The notes: a model not told the origin generated them from the sequence alone. 33,633 nucleotides of DNA from Dietzia timorensis (GCF_020742175.1 NZ_DYXM01000145.1:1-33633); one strand, 5' to 3'; shown: positions 8,034-16,206, counted from the first letter of the stretch. Made by a program: numbers and translations.

Positions 8034-8555
8034 ATGGCGATCTACGCACTCGGAGACCTGAAACCAGACATCGCGGACGATGCCTTCGTCCATCCTGACG
8101 CGGTGGTTATCGGCAACGTAACGCTCGGGCAGCGAGTCTCGATCTGGCCTAACGCAGTCCTTCGCGGGGACTACGGGCGGATCGAGGTCGGCGCGATGAG
8201 CAATATCCAGGATGGTTCGATCATCCACTGCACCGCGACCGAGCCGACGATCTTCGGTGAGCATTGCATCGTCGGGCATGGCGTGCATGTCGAGGGCGCG
8301 ACGGTCGGCGATGGTGCATTGATTTCCTCGGGGTCGATCGTGCTCAACAGTTCGGTGATCGAGGAGGGGGCGGTTGTGGCAGCCGGCTGCCTCATCCCGC
8401 CTCGGTTCCACCTGCCCGCACGGAAGATGGCGATGGGGATGCCGGCGAAGATTCGCCCGGACTTCGACGTCGACCCGGAGATGATGGCGGGCAATACGCA
8501 GAAATACTTCGAGAATGGCCAGCGCTATCGCGCGGAATTGCGGCGCCTTGACTAG
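8034..8555 (+). CDS. Gamma-carbonic-anhydrase-like hexapeptide-repeat protein
   Basis: Predicted 173 aa left-handed beta-helix protein. Hexapeptide repeats run from about residue 20 (DAVVIGNVTLG) to 130, followed by the C-terminal helix. The gamma-CA loop signatures are visible: RGDYGRIEVGAMSNIQDGSIIHC contains the Arg/Asp pair and the first zinc-type His, and CIVGHGVHVEG supplies further His residues. In canonical enzymes the segment reads GH-x4-H; here the last position is Glu with a His two residues earlier, so zinc binding and CO2 hydration are uncertain. The ATG at 8034 sits 7 nt after TAAACT. The frame is open upstream to 7947 but that part overlaps thiL. Ten nt separate the thiL stop from this start. 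Confidence 0.85.
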   Translation: MAIYALGDLKPDIADDAFVHPDAVVIGNVTLGQRVSIWPNAVLRGDYGRIEVGAMSNIQDGSIIHCTATEPTIFGEHCIVGHGVHVEGATVGDGALISSGSIVLNSSVIEEGAVVAAGCLIPPRFHLPARKMAMGMPAKIRPDFDVDPEMMAGNTQKYFENGQRYRAELRRLD

Positions 8556-9258
8556 CGGCGGCGGAAAACAGCCTCTGGGCAAGATTCTCGATCCGGGCTG
8601 GGCTCGTGCGCTCGAACCCGTCGCCGAGGACATCCATGCGATGGGGGATTTCCTCCGCGCCGAGAATGCGGCGGGGCGCGGCTACCTGCCTGCGGGAAGC
8701 AATGTCCTGCGTGTGTTCACCCAACCGTTCGAGGAGGTACGGGTTCTCATCGTCGGTCAGGATCCGTATCCGACTCCTGGGCATCCAATCGGCCTGAGCT
8801 TCGCGGTCGACGCAGATGTCCGTCCGCTGCCGCGTTCGCTGACGAATATCTATCGCGAGCTACACGACGATCTCGGTATCGAGCCCGCGGAGCATGGTGA
8901 TCTCACCGCGTGGTCGGCGCAGGGAGTGATGCTTCTCAATCGGTGCCTCACGGTGCGCCCTGGCGCCGCCGCGTCCCACCGAAGGAAGGGCTGGGAAAAG
9001 ATCACCGACAGGGCGATCGAGGCGCTCGTCGAGCGCGATGCGCCGCTGGTGGCGATCCTTTGGGGGCGGGACGCGCAGTCTCTCGCCCCACAGCTGGGCT
9101 CGGTGCCGCGCATCGAATCGGCGCACCCTTCGCCGCTCTCGGCATCGCGAGGGTTCTTCGGCTCCCGGCCGTTCAGCCGGGCTAACGCGGCCCTCGGAGA
9201 GCAGGGCGCGTCCCAGGTGGACTGGCGCCTGCCGGCGTCCGCGCCCTCGCGGGCCTAG
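8548..9258 (+). CDS. ung: Uracil-DNA glycosylase (family 1)
   Basis: Predicted 236 aa from TTG at 8548. It removes uracil from DNA to start base-excision repair. Motif A reads VLIVGQDPYPTPGHPIGLSF with the catalytic Asp; Pro replaces the more common His after DPY, as in mycobacterial Ung. The uracil-binding segment GVMLLNRCLTVRPG and motif B HPSPLSASRGFFGSRPFS with the catalytic His are intact. The TTG start overlaps the previous stop by 8 nt and best matches the mycobacterial N-terminus. An ATG at 8515 would add 11 residues and overlap the upstream gene more deeply. The 3' end overlaps the convergent crotonase gene by 4 nt (CTAG holding both stops). Confidence 0.95.
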   Translation: MTSGGGKQPLGKILDPGWARALEPVAEDIHAMGDFLRAENAAGRGYLPAGSNVLRVFTQPFEEVRVLIVGQDPYPTPGHPIGLSFAVDADVRPLPRSLTNIYRELHDDLGIEPAEHGDLTAWSAQGVMLLNRCLTVRPGAAASHRRKGWEKITDRAIEALVERDAPLVAILWGRDAQSLAPQLGSVPRIESAHPSPLSASRGFFGSRPFSRANAALGEQGASQVDWRLPASAPSRA

Positions 9259-10049
9259 CCGGGAAACTTCGGGGCGCGCTTTTCCATGAACGCCGCCACG
9301 CCCTCGCGGCCGTTCGGCGTCACCGAATTCCGGGCGATGTTGAAGCGCTCTGTCCGAAGCACGGCGTCGAGGCTGCCTTCCTCGGCGATCGCGAGGCTCT
9401 GCTTGATCGAGGCGTAGGAATTATGCGGTCCGGCTGCGAGCTTGCGGGCGAACTCGGTGGCAGCGGTATCGATGTCCTCGTCGCCGACCCAGTGCGAGAT
9501 GATTCCCATATCGCGAGACTCTTCGCCGCTGAGCTGGGCACTGGTGAGCAGGAGTGTGGCGGCGCGGGTTCGTCCGACCACGCGGGGGAGAAAGTAGCTC
9601 ATACCGCCGTCCGGGGACAGACCGATTGCCGAATAGGCGAAGGCCAAACGCGAGGAGCTGCCTCCGACGACGACGTCGGCAGACAGGCACAGCGACAACC
9701 CGGCGCCGGCCGTGGCGCCCTTCATCGCGGCTACGACCGGAATTTGCAGCGCGTATACGCGAGCGACGAGGGCGTGGGCGATCGATGCCACGTCGAGGAT
9801 GTGCTGTTCGGTATCGTCGGCCTCGGCGAAACCGCGCACGTTGCCGCCGACGGAGAAGTGCTTGCCCAGGCCGACGAGCACGGCCACGCGTGCGTCCAGC
9901 TGTCCCACGGATACTAGGTTGAGTGCCTCGATCGACTGTTCCATCGCCTCATTGCTCAGCGCGCACGCATTCTCCGATGTCGAGACGGGAAGGTAAAGGA
10001 TGCCCTCCTCAAACCGTACGAGCGGAAGTGCGGAAAGATCGGTGGGCAC
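9255..10049 (-). CDS. Enoyl-CoA hydratase/isomerase (crotonase-fold) family protein
   Basis: Predicted 264 aa, typical crotonase length. RVAVLVGLGKHFSVGGNVRGFAE forms the first CoA/oxyanion segment. KGATAGAGLSLCLSADVVVG is the second, and AIGLSPDGGMSYFLPRVVGRTRAATLLLTSAQLSGEE is the substrate-pocket helix. The two glutamates of classical enoyl-CoA hydratases appear absent: the GAGLSL position holds Ser, and the residue before AIGLSPD is not Glu. The SPDGG aspartate is kept, as in PaaG-type isomerases, so isomerisation or another CoA chemistry is more likely than simple hydration (inference). The GTG at 10049 has an excellent SD, GGAGG, 5 nt upstream; an in-frame start at 10094 lacks one. It is divergent from the FakA-like gene and convergent with ung. 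Confidence 0.88.
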   Translation of the reverse strand: MPTDLSALPLVRFEEGILYLPVSTSENACALSNEAMEQSIEALNLVSVGQLDARVAVLVGLGKHFSVGGNVRGFAEADDTEQHILDVASIAHALVARVYALQIPVVAAMKGATAGAGLSLCLSADVVVGGSSSRLAFAYSAIGLSPDGGMSYFLPRVVGRTRAATLLLTSAQLSGEESRDMGIISHWVGDEDIDTAATEFARKLAAGPHNSYASIKQSLAIAEEGSLDAVLRTERFNIARNSVTPNGREGVAAFMEKRAPKFPG

Positions 10050-10087
10050 GAATTCCTCCAGTGGTTCACGATGACGAGATGCCTGTA

Positions 10088-10108
10088 AGGGCACCGGCTA
10101 GGTGCCCT
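10088..10108. promoter_or_regulatory. 8-bp inverted repeat (candidate operator) between crotonase and FakA-like genes
   Basis: AGGGCACC, a 5-nt spacer, then GGTGCCCT form a perfect dyad between two divergent start codons (10049 and 10173). Directly beside it lie candidate -10 hexamers on both strands, TAGCGT (plus, 10108-10113) and TACGCT (minus, 10114-10109). Because both genes run away from it, it is not a terminator; an operator or leader hairpin is more likely. Confidence 0.4.
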
Positions 10109-10172
10109 AGCGTACTAGTGTTGTGTGGAGCACAACGGCCGAAGTGAGACGAGAAACGAGCCGGAAGGGAAC

Positions 10173-11888
10173 ATGAGCCAGGTTGGTAGCGCGCCCGCCG
10201 CATCCGCGGCCGGGACTCTCGATGTGCTGGACGGCATGGCGGTCCTCGATTGGGCTCGGCTCGTCGCCGACTCGCTGGCCGTGCACCGGGGCGCGATCAA
10301 CACGCTTAACGTCTTTCCCGTTCCGGATTCGGACACGGGCACGAACATGGCACACACCATGGCCGCGGCGGTGGACTTCGCCGATGATCTCGTCGAGTCG
10401 ATCGGAACCACGTCCGCCGCGGCGCACGCCGATCGCGTGGCTTCCGCCCTCGCCAAGGGGGCGGTCCGCGAGGCGCGCGGCAATTCGGGAGTGATCCTGT
10501 CGCAGGTGCTCCGCGCACTCGGCGACCACGCGGAGGCCTCCGGGATCTCCGCGGAGGTCGTATCGACTGCACTGTCCGCCGCGGTGGATGTCGCCTCGCG
10601 GTCACTGTCCGATCCCGTCGAGGGCACCATCATCACCGTCCTGCGCGATTCCGCGGCCGCCGCACGCAACGCGGAGAACACGCTGCCCGCCGTGTGCAAG
10701 GCGGCGGCGGACGCCGCGTGCGATTCCCTGGAACGCACGCCTGATCAGCTTGATGTGCTCCGCGAGGCCGGAGTGGTCGACGCCGGCGGCCGCGGCCTGC
10801 TCATCGTCCTCGATTCGCTGGTCAAGGTCGTCACGGGTGTTACCCCGCAGAGGCCGGACTTCGCCCGCACGCCAGTGGACCTGTCGGAGTATGACGGCGG
10901 AGATGCCGCGCACCCAGGCGATACCGAATCCACTACGGATGTAGAACATGGTTCTGGTGCGCCCGAAGGCGAGGTGTCCAGATTCGAGGTCATGTATGCG
11001 CTACGTGACCTGGAGTCGTCGGCGGGCGACGCGCTACGCGCCACGCTTCGAGGACTTGGGGACAGCGTCATCGTGGCCTCGGATAGCTCCGGCGGGACCG
11101 ATTCCTACTGGACCGTCCACGTCCACACCAACGAGATCGGTGGCGCCATCCAGGCCGGCGTAGACCTGGGAAAAATCTCGGATATCCGCGTCGAGGAGCT
11201 GCTAGGCCCGGCCGGACCGCCGGCGTCCGCGGCGTTCGAACAAGGGCGCACGGTCGTCGCGCTCGCGAGCCCCGGGCCGGTGTCCGATCTTTTCGAGGGA
11301 GCGGGCGCGGTGACAATCGACGCCAACGCCGACGAAGCGGTCATGGTAAGCAAGCTTCTCGACGTGGAGACCGCCGAGATCATCGTCCTGCCCAATGGCT
11401 CGCTCGGGCACTCGCAGATCACCGCGGTCGACGCCGAACTTCGCGCCCGCGGCCGTCACTGCATCATTCTCCCGACCCAGTCCATCGTGCAGGGGCTCGC
11501 AGCCCTCGCGGTGCACGACCCCGACTCCTCGCTGTCCATCGACGGTTTCGACATGGCCGATGCGGCCACAGCTGTTCGTTTCGCCCGTCTCGACCGGGCG
11601 GCACAGAGGGCGCTGACCCTCGTCGGCCCGTGCGAGGTCGGTGACGTCGTCGGCGTCATCGGATACGACGTGGCCGTGGTGGAGTCGAGCCCGGCCGCCG
11701 CTCTCTCCGCAGTGATCGACCGCCTCCTCACCCTCGGCGGCGAGATGCTCACGGTCATCGCGGTAAAGGACCTCGAAGCCGAGGTCGAGGCCGAGGTGGA
11801 CAGGCTTTCCGAGGATTACCCCGACCTGGAAATCGTCACCTACCCCATGGGGGACGGCGACGTGATGGCCTACGTGGGACTGGAATGA
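10173..11888 (+). CDS. DAK2-domain FakA/YloV-like kinase
   Basis: Predicted 571 aa. The N-terminal DhaL/DAK2 domain (about residues 20-220) carries NVFPVPDSDTGTNM, the Asp cluster that binds Mg-ATP, then ARGNSGVILSQ and PVEGTIITVLRDSA. The C-terminal half (EVMYALRDL... then IIVLPNGSLGHSQI and ILPTQSIVQGLAAL) matches the FakA C-terminal region of YloV-type proteins. Firmicute FakA phosphorylates fatty acids delivered by FakB. No FakB/DegV gene is present in this window, so the substrate here is unproven. The ATG at 10173 follows GGAAGGGA; a GTG at 10125 is an alternative. It overlaps recG by ATGA, so the two are coupled, as yloV and recG are near neighbours in Bacillus. Confidence 0.85.
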   Translation: MSQVGSAPAASAAGTLDVLDGMAVLDWARLVADSLAVHRGAINTLNVFPVPDSDTGTNMAHTMAAAVDFADDLVESIGTTSAAAHADRVASALAKGAVREARGNSGVILSQVLRALGDHAEASGISAEVVSTALSAAVDVASRSLSDPVEGTIITVLRDSAAAARNAENTLPAVCKAAADAACDSLERTPDQLDVLREAGVVDAGGRGLLIVLDSLVKVVTGVTPQRPDFARTPVDLSEYDGGDAAHPGDTESTTDVEHGSGAPEGEVSRFEVMYALRDLESSAGDALRATLRGLGDSVIVASDSSGGTDSYWTVHVHTNEIGGAIQAGVDLGKISDIRVEELLGPAGPPASAAFEQGRTVVALASPGPVSDLFEGAGAVTIDANADEAVMVSKLLDVETAEIIVLPNGSLGHSQITAVDAELRARGRHCIILPTQSIVQGLAALAVHDPDSSLSIDGFDMADAATAVRFARLDRAAQRALTLVGPCEVGDVVGVIGYDVAVVESSPAAALSAVIDRLLTLGGEMLTVIAVKDLEAEVEAEVDRLSEDYPDLEIVTYPMGDGDVMAYVGLE

Positions 11889-14245
11889 GCGAGACCGACG
11901 ACCTCGCCGGCCCCGACGACACCCCGCTCGCGGAGATCCTGCCCGCAACCCTGGCGAAGAAGCTCGCCCGAGACCTCGAGCTTCACACGCTCTCCGAGCT
12001 GCTCGATTCCGTGCCGCGCGCGTACCGCGATCGTGGACAGAGCGATCCGGCCACAGGAATCTCGGACGGCGATCCCATCGGCTTTTCCGGCACGGTATTC
12101 GGCGTTTCGGACAACTACTCCCGCGGCCAGATGCCCCGCGTGCGCACGGTGTTCGTGACCGTCGCGACGGACGCCGGCGAGCGCACCGCGGTCTTCTTCA
12201 ACATGACGTGGGTCAAGCACAAGGTCAAAAAGCACGACTTCATCGAGGTCATCGGCGTGGCGAAGATCCGCAACGGCAAGATCACCTGCGTCAATCCCAC
12301 CTTCCGGGTGGCCTCGGACGCATCGGGAATGACGTCGGACGAGGCGGAGCCTCTCGCCGCCGGGGAGAAGCGGGAGTCCTCCGCCAAGGAAATCCTCGAT
12401 GTCGCCGATGAGATAGTTGTCGGCCGCGGCGAGCAGTCCATCCTCGAGCGTCCGATCCTGCCGGTCTATCCCGCCTCGAAGAAGACCACCACCTGGGACG
12501 TCATGTCTGCCGTTGCCATCGCACTGCCGCTACTTCCGGAAGTGCCCGAGACGCTCTCGCAGCTCGACCGAAGGCGATTCCGCCTCGCCCCACGCGACGA
12601 ATCGAGGCGGGCGATCCACTTCCCGTCATCACACGAGCAGCTCGCCGCGGCCCGGCGCCGCGTGAAGTTTGACGTCGCCCTCTCCGTGCATCTGCGTCTC
12701 GGACTTCGGAGGCTCCGATTGGAATCCGGGGCCGCGCCCGCGAGCCCGGCGCGAGCCGGCGGTGTCCGCGCCGCGCTGCTCGGGAGGCTGCCGTACTCGC
12801 TCACTTCGGGGCAGGACGAGGTTCTGGACGAAATTTCCGGAGACCTCGAAAAGAGCTATCCCACAGCCAGACTCCTGCAAGGCGAGGTCGGTTCCGGCAA
12901 GACTGTCGTGTCCCTGCTCGCCATGTGCCAGGTCGTCGATGCCGGCCGTCAGTGCGCGCTCCTTGCACCGACCGAGGTCCTCGCCGCCCAACACGAGCGG
13001 GCGCTGCGCCGCCTGCTCCGCGATCTCGCCGCCCCGGCCGGCGCCGTGAGCGGAACCCTGTTCGGCGATTCTGTGCAGCCTGACCAAAGCACCGGAACCG
13101 CGCCGATCTCGCTGGCACTGGTTACCGGGTCCATGTCCACCGGCGCTCGGCGCGAGGCACTGCTCGGCCTTGTCACGGGTGAAATCGACATCGTCATCGG
13201 CACCCATGCGCTGCTGGAGAACTCCGTAGAGTTCTTCGACCTCGGTCTTGCGGTCGTCGACGAGCAGCACAGGTTCGGTGTCGACCAGCGGCAGAAACTT
13301 CGCGCCAAGCGCACAGACGGTGCCACCCCGCACATCCTCACAATGACGGCGACACCAATCCCGCGCACAATCGCGATGATGAGTTTCGGCGACATGTCCA
13401 CCTCGACGCTCACCGAGCTGCCGGCCGGGAGGCAGGCGGTCGACACTCATGTCGTGCAGCTGGGCGCGCTGGACCCCGCTCATCAACAGCGTTGGGTCGA
13501 GCGCATCTTCGACCGCATCCACGAGGAGGTCGAAGACGGCGGTCGCGCGTTCATCGTCGCACCCCGCATCGACAGCTCCGATCCCGACGATTCCCAGGGC
13601 GACTTCCAGCGCGATTTCGGCCCCGCGGTCGGCCCCGCCCGGCCTGGGCTCGGCGTCGAGGACCTGTTCGACCGGCTGGTCTCCCACGAACTCGCGGACC
13701 TGCGCGTGGGGCTCGTCCACGGCAAACTGCCCTCCGACGTCAAGGACATGACGATGAACGCGTTCGGCAACGGGCACCTCGACGTGCTCGTGTCGACGAC
13801 GGTCATCGAGGTCGGCGTCGACGTGCCGGACGCGACCGTGATGGTCATCATGGACGCCGACCGCTTCGGCATCTCGCAGCTACACCAGCTGCGCGGGCGC
13901 ATCGGCCGAGGGGACAAGCCGGGAGTATGCCTGCTGGTCTCCACCGTCGAACCCGGGTCGACGGCCGAGGAACGGCTCAAAGCGGTCGCCGACACCCGCG
14001 ATGGGTTCGAGCTTTCCCAGCGTGATCTCGAATTACGCGGGGAGGGCGACGTGTTCGGCGCTCGGCAATCCGGTGGCCGCGGCATGAACCGCATCCTGTC
14101 TGTGGTGCGCGACGCCGAGATCATCACCGAGGCGAGCGAGCTATCCGCGCGCATCCTGTCCGAGGACCCGGAACTCGAGCACTACACTGCGCTCGGCGAG
14201 GAGATAGACGAATTCGCCGAGGCCGACTATCTTGATCGCACGTGA
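11885..14245 (+). CDS. recG: ATP-dependent DNA helicase RecG
   Basis: Predicted 786 aa, longer than the 690-740 aa usual for RecG. It remodels stalled forks and Holliday junctions. The N-terminal wedge/OB domain occupies about residues 50-170 (GFSGTVFGVSDNYSRGQMPRVRTVFVTV). Helicase motif I is LLQGEVGSGKTVVSLLAM (about 330-347). Motif II is VVDEQHRFGVDQRQKLR (about 456), and motif III is TMTATPIPRT. Motif VI is QLHQLRGRIGRGDKPG. The extra length includes a linker rich in Asp, Gly and Pro around residues 555-590, between the two helicase lobes. The start overlaps the FakA-like gene's stop by 4 nt and the end overlaps rsmD by 4 nt (GTGA), giving a three-gene coupled unit. Confidence 0.96.
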   Translation: MSETDDLAGPDDTPLAEILPATLAKKLARDLELHTLSELLDSVPRAYRDRGQSDPATGISDGDPIGFSGTVFGVSDNYSRGQMPRVRTVFVTVATDAGERTAVFFNMTWVKHKVKKHDFIEVIGVAKIRNGKITCVNPTFRVASDASGMTSDEAEPLAAGEKRESSAKEILDVADEIVVGRGEQSILERPILPVYPASKKTTTWDVMSAVAIALPLLPEVPETLSQLDRRRFRLAPRDESRRAIHFPSSHEQLAAARRRVKFDVALSVHLRLGLRRLRLESGAAPASPARAGGVRAALLGRLPYSLTSGQDEVLDEISGDLEKSYPTARLLQGEVGSGKTVVSLLAMCQVVDAGRQCALLAPTEVLAAQHERALRRLLRDLAAPAGAVSGTLFGDSVQPDQSTGTAPISLALVTGSMSTGARREALLGLVTGEIDIVIGTHALLENSVEFFDLGLAVVDEQHRFGVDQRQKLRAKRTDGATPHILTMTATPIPRTIAMMSFGDMSTSTLTELPAGRQAVDTHVVQLGALDPAHQQRWVERIFDRIHEEVEDGGRAFIVAPRIDSSDPDDSQGDFQRDFGPAVGPARPGLGVEDLFDRLVSHELADLRVGLVHGKLPSDVKDMTMNAFGNGHLDVLVSTTVIEVGVDVPDATVMVIMDADRFGISQLHQLRGRIGRGDKPGVCLLVSTVEPGSTAEERLKAVADTRDGFELSQRDLELRGEGDVFGARQSGGRGMNRILSVVRDAEIITEASELSARILSEDPELEHYTALGEEIDEFAEADYLDRT
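14228..14233 (+). promoter_or_regulatory. -10-like TATCTT before rsmD
   Basis: TATCTT inside the 3' end of recG is 8 nt before the rsmD GTG. It fits a leaderless internal promoter, though overlap with the recG stop already explains expression by coupling. Confidence 0.3.
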
Positions 14246-14826
14246 CCAGACTGATCGCCGGAAGGCTCCGCTCCACGCGCCTGGCCGTACCGGACGCCGG
14301 CACACGACCCACCACGGACCGCGTGCGCGAGGCTATGTTCAGCGCCATCGAATCGCGACTCGACCTCGACGGGACCTTCGTGCTCGACCTGTTCTCCGGA
14401 TCCGGTGCGCTCGGCCTCGAAGCCCTGTCCCGCGGATCGGAGACGGCTGACTTTTTCGAATCCGGCGGCCCTGCCGCCCGCATCCTGCAGGGCAACATCG
14501 ACACCGCTCGCGTAGCCCTGGGGGCGCCCCTCGCGAGCCTCGCACTTCACCGCACCGCGTTACCCGGGGCGATCTCCGGCCCGTGCCCCCGTGACGGTGG
14601 CTACGACCTGGTCCTCATCGACCCGCCGTACGAGCAGGTCGAGCAGCAGGTTCCCGAAATCCTCGACCGCCTCATCACGCATGCCTGGCTTTCGGACATC
14701 GCGCACGTCGTAGTCGAGAGTTCGGTCCGCTCCGCCGTCATCGGTTGGCCAGACGGTATGACGTCGGAGTTCAGCAGAACCTATGGGGAAACGCGGGTCG
14801 ACATCGGAGTCGTCGAAGATCGCTAG
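14242..14826 (+). CDS. rsmD: 16S rRNA (guanine966-N2)-methyltransferase
   Basis: Predicted 194 aa. It methylates G966 of 16S rRNA using S-adenosylmethionine. N-terminal RLIAGRLRSTRLAVPD and RPTTDRVREAMFSAI are diagnostic for RsmD. The SAM-binding motif is VLDLFSGSGALGLEALSRG, and the catalytic N6/N2-methyltransferase motif DPPY appears in LVLIDPPYEQVEQQ. The GTG start lies inside the recG stop (GTGA). A TATCTT hexamer 8 nt upstream could also give a separate leaderless transcript. The stop codon TAG forms the first half of the coaD -10-like element. The rsmD-coaD pairing is widely conserved. Confidence 0.94.
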   Translation: MTRLIAGRLRSTRLAVPDAGTRPTTDRVREAMFSAIESRLDLDGTFVLDLFSGSGALGLEALSRGSETADFFESGGPAARILQGNIDTARVALGAPLASLALHRTALPGAISGPCPRDGGYDLVLIDPPYEQVEQQVPEILDRLITHAWLSDIAHVVVESSVRSAVIGWPDGMTSEFSRTYGETRVDIGVVEDR

Positions 14827-14829
14827 CCT
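14824..14829 (+). promoter_or_regulatory. -10-like TAGCCT, leaderless coaD start
   Basis: TAGCCT contains the rsmD stop codon and is 7 nt before the coaD ATG. It is the same hexamer and spacing as at ddl. Confidence 0.45.
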
Positions 14830-14836
14830 GGGAAGC

Positions 14837-15328
14837 ATGACTATCGCAGTGTGCCCCGGCTCATTCGACCCAGTAACCCTCGGCCACGTCGACGTTTTCG
14901 AGCGTGCGGCAAGGCTTTTCGACGAGGTCATCGCCTGCGTCGTGCACAACCCCAACAAGCAGGGGACATTCGCCGTCGCAGAGCGTCGAGAGCTTCTCGC
15001 CGAGTCGGTGGCGCACCTGGACAACGTCCGGGTGGACGATTTCTCCGGTCTTCTCGTCGACTATTGCCGCGAACAGGGCGCTCTGGCCGTGGTTAAGGGC
15101 CTGAGAAGCGCTACCGACTACTCGTACGAGGAGCCGATGGCTCACATGAACTGGGAGATCACCGGCGCAGGTGCCGAGGGAAGCGTCGACACGGTGTTCG
15201 TGTCAGGACAGCCGGGGTTGTCGTTCGTTTCGTCCTCGCTCGTCCGGGAGGTGGCAAAGCTCGGAGGGGACGTCGGACATCTGGTGCCCCGGGTTGTGGC
15301 AAGTGCCATGGCAGCGAAGTTCGGCTGA
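14837..15328 (+). CDS. coaD: Phosphopantetheine adenylyltransferase
   Basis: Predicted 163 aa, typical for CoaD, which adenylates 4'-phosphopantetheine in coenzyme A synthesis. The nucleotidyltransferase signature CPGSFDPVTLGH at residues 6-17 ends in the catalytic His17. VVKGLRSATDYSYEEPMAHMN and LSFVSSSLVREVAKLGGDVGHLVP complete the family pattern. The ATG at 14837 is chosen over upstream in-frame positions because it gives the canonical N-terminus MTIAVCPGSFDP and lies 7 nt after TAGCCT. That hexamer overlaps the rsmD stop, so the gene is probably made both by readthrough and from a leaderless message of its own. Confidence 0.96.
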   Translation: MTIAVCPGSFDPVTLGHVDVFERAARLFDEVIACVVHNPNKQGTFAVAERRELLAESVAHLDNVRVDDFSGLLVDYCREQGALAVVKGLRSATDYSYEEPMAHMNWEITGAGAEGSVDTVFVSGQPGLSFVSSSLVREVAKLGGDVGHLVPRVVASAMAAKFG

Positions 15329-15377
15329 ACCGGCGCGGCACCGTCCGGCGTCATCGATAAACCGACAAGATGGGGCA

Positions 15378-15425
15378 GTGACCCATCCGCACAAGAGTGC
15401 AAGGGAAGGACAGCAGGGTGTATAG
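15378..15425 (+). CDS. Possible 15-residue upstream ORF before sepIVA
   Basis: GTG at 15378 opens a 15-codon frame (MTHPHKSAREGQQGV) whose TAG stop at 15423-15425 lies just inside the sepIVA-like gene, in another frame. A weak -10-like CAAGAT (15366-15371) stands 6 nt upstream, the spacing seen at other putative leaderless starts in this window. If translated, ribosomes would terminate across the downstream GTG start at 15418 and could deliver coupling or control. The peptide resembles nothing I recognise and may be fortuitous. Confidence 0.25.
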   Translation: MTHPHKSAREGQQGV

Positions 15426-16206
15426 AGTTTTCCAGGCGCTTGACGACTTGATCGCGATGATCGAGGAAGCACGCAACATCCCCATGACGAATAACTGCGT
15501 GGTCCCGCGCCAGGATTCGCTGCTCCTTCTCGACGAGATCCGCGATGCCTTTCCAGGTGAACTCGACGATGCCCAGGATGTCCTCGACCAGCGCGACAGC
15601 ATTCTCGCCGAGGCAGAGGCCAAGGCGCGCGAGCTCGTCGGCAATGCCCAGGCCGAGGCGAACCAGACGCTCACCGATGCGCGCGCGGAGTCCGAGGGCA
15701 TGGTCGCCGATGCCAACGCGCAGGCGAACAAGCTCGTGGTCGATGCACGCGAGCGCAGCGACGCGATGATGCTCACCGCCGAGACCGAGGCAGCCGCGAC
15801 CGTCGACTCCGCCCAGCGGCAGGCCGAGGACACCACCTCCCGCGCCCGCGCAGAGGCCGAACGTACCGTCGATGACGCCGAGGCACTTTACGACCGGATG
15901 CTCACCGAAGCCCGCAACGAGCAGCAGCGCATGGTTTCCGAATCCGAGGTCTCGCGGGTCGCGGACGAAGAGGCGCGCAGAGTGCGCGAGGACGCCTACG
16001 CGGAGGCTTCGCGCCGCCGCGACGAATGCGACGACTACGTCGAGCAGAAGATGGCCGAATTCGAGGACGTCCTCGCGACGACGATCCGCACGGTGCAGCG
16101 TGGACGGGCGGAGATGGCCGGCGGCTACGCCTACGGCCGCGAAAGCTACGACGAACCCGGAGCGGGCGACGACCGCGGCTACCGGGACGAGCGCGTCCGT
16201 CGCTAG
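15418..16206 (+). CDS. sepIVA: SepIVA/DivIVA-like coiled-coil septation protein
   Basis: Predicted 262 aa. The N-terminus YRVFQALDDLIAMIEEARNIPMTNNCVVPR closely follows the mycobacterial SepIVA start, including the Met-Thr-x-x-Cys-Val-Val-Pro turn. From about residue 55 the protein is one long Ala/Glu/Arg heptad coiled coil with repeated D/E-A-x-A-x-A units. It ends in a disordered Gly/Tyr/Asp/Arg tail (AGGYAYGRESYDEPG). SepIVA is a cytoplasmic DivIVA-domain factor in septation and cell-wall synthesis in mycobacteria; the role here is inferred. The GTG at 15418 is chosen from that N-terminus, with GGGAAGGA (15403-15410) upstream. The frame is open from 15397, and a tiny ORF overlaps the start. 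Confidence 0.85.
   Translation: MYRVFQALDDLIAMIEEARNIPMTNNCVVPRQDSLLLLDEIRDAFPGELDDAQDVLDQRDSILAEAEAKARELVGNAQAEANQTLTDARAESEGMVADANAQANKLVVDARERSDAMMLTAETEAAATVDSAQRQAEDTTSRARAEAERTVDDAEALYDRMLTEARNEQQRMVSESEVSRVADEEARRVREDAYAEASRRRDECDDYVEQKMAEFEDVLATTIRTVQRGRAEMAGGYAYGRESYDEPGAGDDRGYRDERVRR

Noticed and set aside
12629..13777. Open minus-strand frame of 382 codons
   Set aside because: It is antisense to the recG helicase domain, whose motifs are intact.
15581..16080. Repetitive GCC/GAG-rich sequence in the sepIVA-like gene, considered as a DNA repeat array
   Set aside because: The periodicity comes from Ala/Glu heptads of the coiled coil; the units are not exact DNA repeats.
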